Part shown: positions 6,042 to 6,888 of the stretch, in pieces | How positions within the stretch are numbered: position 1 is the stretch's first letter | Layout of the letters: each line of letters opens with the position of its first letter | Origin: Pseudomonadota bacterium | GTDB taxonomy: Bacteria; Pseudomonadota; Alphaproteobacteria; Rhizobiales; Hyphomicrobiaceae | Assembly: GCA_021813195.1 (NCBI GenBank) | Contig: JAKALI010000221.1 | Span: 1 to 6,888 of the forward strand | DNA: 6,888 bases | Direction of reading: 5' to 3' | Position numbers and translations under genes: made by a program | Notes under the pieces: generated by a model | Database searches by the model: none | Told to the model about the DNA's origin: nothing | Seen by the model: the letters and a program-made list of their open reading frames with translations, nothing else

Positions 6042-6385
6042 TTGCGAACGCGACAACCATATTGATAGGGCTTTGGCTGGTCTATCGCGCGATCTTCTCT
6101 GTCCCGGCCGGCAACGTGGGTCAGTTTGAACTGATCGTCGCGGGCGCTGCAGTGGTTTTGCTGGCACTGTGGGCGCGACGAACTGATCTGATGAGTTGGC
6201 ACAGCGTGACAAACATCATGCTCGGCCTGATCATTCTGCTGCTCGGCCTGGCGCGCTGGAGTCTCGGCTTGACGCCACCAGTCGCGTTTTGGATCGTACT
6301 GTTGATTGGTAACGCGGTTGCCGTCATCGCCATGTGGTCATTGCTCTACCGGCCCGCTGTGGCTCAGGCGGCAGCTCCTAGCTAA
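6038..6385 (+). CDS. small four-helix membrane protein, unknown
   Basis: The 115-residue product has four likely membrane helices at about 5-21, 29-46, 57-74 and 82-104, with an alanine-rich tail. The two halves look like copies of one two-helix unit: residues 4-15 (NATTILIGLWLV) compare with 57-68 (VTNIMLGLIILL), and LIVAGAAVVLLALW with VLLIGNAVAVIAMW. That layout and the W, G and N placement faintly recall SPW-repeat membrane proteins, but I would not assign it. It is the last gene of the norCB unit and starts by ATGA overlap with the gene before. TGCAGGG upstream may help ribosome loading. Function is unknown; an accessory role for the NO reductase is inferred from context. Confidence 0.78.
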   Translation: MIANATTILIGLWLVYRAIFSVPAGNVGQFELIVAGAAVVLLALWARRTDLMSWHSVTNIMLGLIILLLGLARWSLGLTPPVAFWIVLLIGNAVAVIAMWSLLYRPAVAQAAAPS

Positions 6386-6394
6386 GTCGTCTAA

Positions 6395-6526
6395 AGCCGA
6401 TACCTTCAGCGTCGCTTTGGGTGCGCCGGCGGGGAGATTTTCCGCCAGGGACCGCTGACGCTCGTCTATGCCGCACGCGATGCAACATATAACCATGCCA
6501 TCGTGCTTCGTGGGGTGGTCGAGGTG
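6395..6526 (+). pseudogene. DUF488 (YeaO-like) C-terminal remnant
   Basis: This frame, directly after an in-frame TAA, reads SRYLQRRF and then IFRQGPLTLVYAARD, ATYNHAIVLRGVVE. It matches the end of DUF488 proteins such as E. coli YeaO, where RxYLxEL precedes PLTLLYSAKNTTQNHALVL. The N-terminal two-thirds of the family is missing, and no start codon precedes the match. Past about 6526 the frame continues without similarity to 6691. It is therefore a gene fragment left between the norCB unit and the Fe-S gene. GGCGGGGA and TTTTCCGCC within it (6428-6446) can form a hairpin but no T-run follows. Confidence 0.6.
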
Positions 6527-6649
6527 ACCGGACGAATTTCATCGTCGGAAAAAAGGGTGAAAGAAGTTGGCCGCTCCGGCTGCACCCGAATGGAGCGGTC
6601 GGACCGCCGCCCACTTGAATTGACCACTGTGTCTATTGCCGGCCCGGGA

Positions 6650-6655
6650 TATAAT
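6650..6655 (+). promoter_or_regulatory. possible -10 element for the Fe-S gene
   Basis: TATAAT is a perfect consensus hexamer 28 bases before the ATG. No good -35 lies at 16-18 bases: TTGACC at 6620-6625 is 24 bases away, too far for sigma70. If used, transcription would begin near 6662 and the leader would consist almost wholly of the hairpin at 6661-6675. Confidence 0.3.
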
Positions 6656-6660
6656 GACCG

Positions 6661-6675
6661 CCGCCACAATGGCGG
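6661..6675 (+). promoter_or_regulatory. hairpin overlapping the ribosome-binding site of the Fe-S gene
   Basis: CCGCCA (6661-6666) pairs with TGGCGG (6670-6675) around a CAA loop, a six-pair stem. The Shine-Dalgarno GGGAG (6674-6678) is partly inside the right arm. The stem could limit initiation at ATG 6684, but it may be a chance GC-rich repeat. Confidence 0.3.
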
Positions 6676-6683
6676 GAGTGCTT

Positions 6684-6888
6684 ATGCCTGACATGACGTT
6701 TGAGGCGGCCCTTGCCGCCCGCACCGCGCAGATGCTCGATGCCTGCACGCGCTGTGGGAAATGCGTCGAAGTTTGCCCCGTCGCCCAGCCGGCCGGCGTG
6801 GGCGAGGCGCCGCCTGAACAAGTGATCGCCGGCATCTTGGATCTGGTGCGAAACGGCGATGGCACCGAGGCGGCGAAGGCCTGGGCCG
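6684..6888 (+). CDS. 4Fe-4S ferredoxin-type/heterodisulfide-reductase-like Fe-S protein, 3' end beyond window
   Basis: The first 68 codons are present and open at the right edge. A short N-terminal helix leads into CTRCGKCVEVCP (Cys21, Cys24, Cys27, Cys31), a complete 4Fe-4S binding motif. Then comes PPEQVIAGILDLVRNGDG, typical of HdrC/GlpC-like electron-transfer proteins, in which a second cluster motif and CCG domains may follow outside the window. GGGAG five bases before the ATG supports the start. It reads in the same direction as norCB but is separated by a gap holding a gene remnant and its own TATAAT, so it may be a separate unit. A role in feeding electrons to the membrane is plausible from the domain; a link to NO reduction is only positional. 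Confidence 0.82.
   Translation, partial: MPDMTFEAALAARTAQMLDACTRCGKCVEVCPVAQPAGVGEAPPEQVIAGILDLVRNGDGTEAAKAWA

Larger units (their letters stand above)
6527..6683. other. non-coding leader region before the Fe-S gene
   Basis: This is the remainder of the 298-base gap after the small membrane proteins, once the DUF488 remnant is set aside. It holds an inverted repeat (GGCCGCTCC at 6569-6577 with GGAGCGGTC at 6592-6600, one G-T pair) and an exact TATAAT at 6650-6655. There is no convincing gene on either strand and no clear terminator. Confidence 0.5.

Noticed and set aside
6428..6446. Hairpin GGCGGGGA/TTTTCCGCC as terminator of the norCB unit
   Set aside because: The stem is good, but no T-run follows and it lies within the DUF488 remnant.
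6569..6600. Inverted repeat GGCCGCTCC/GGAGCGGTC as a terminator or operator
   Set aside because: It has a 14-base loop, no T-run and no similarity to the GGTATT sites; left as an unexplained repeat.

Overview
The window looks like a nitric-oxide response and reduction locus of an alphaproteobacterium, probably of the Hyphomicrobiales/Rhizobiales. The evidence is the moderately high GC content, the protein style, a FixL-like PAS fold and an NsrR/RirA-type Rrf2 regulator. I cannot name the genus from sequence alone.

Layout. Bases 1-3624 read leftwards. In transcription order they carry an Rrf2-family Fe-S regulator (3624-3175), a frameshifted carboxymuconolactone decarboxylase/AhpD-like gene (3178 to about 2899), a group III truncated haemoglobin gene broken by one in-frame amber codon (2648-2169), a single-domain PAS protein (2172-1681), a possible 36-codon ORF (1684-1574), a three-helix membrane protein (1532-1161), a possible 49-codon ORF (1164-1015) and a TDT/SLAC1-type transporter that runs off the left edge (1018-1). 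Many junctions are 4-base ATGA or GTGA overlaps, so the left arm looks like translationally coupled units. Bases 3753-6385 read rightwards as a tight operon: a NorC-like cytochrome c, a NorB catalytic subunit with all expected haem and FeB ligands, and two small membrane proteins joined by ATGA overlaps. A 298-base gap follows, holding a DUF488 (YeaO-like) C-terminal remnant. Then an Fe-S protein gene begins (6684) and runs off the right edge.

Regulation. Three inverted repeats share the core GGTATT-N3-AATACC. Two lie in the divergent regulator/norC intergenic region; one of these is a perfect 29-bp palindrome. The third lies on the promoter of the globin operon. Each sits over a plausible sigma70-type promoter, so the regulator probably represses itself, norCB and the globin-PAS-transporter operon until NO (or a related signal) damages its cluster.

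How it fits together. The NorCB pair should reduce NO to N2O at the membrane. The globin, PAS protein, AhpD-like protein and transporter would form an accessory NO or nitrosative-stress arm. That arm shows decay (amber codon, frameshift), while norCB and its two small partners are intact. No norQ or norD is visible after norB; two unrecognised small membrane proteins occupy that place.
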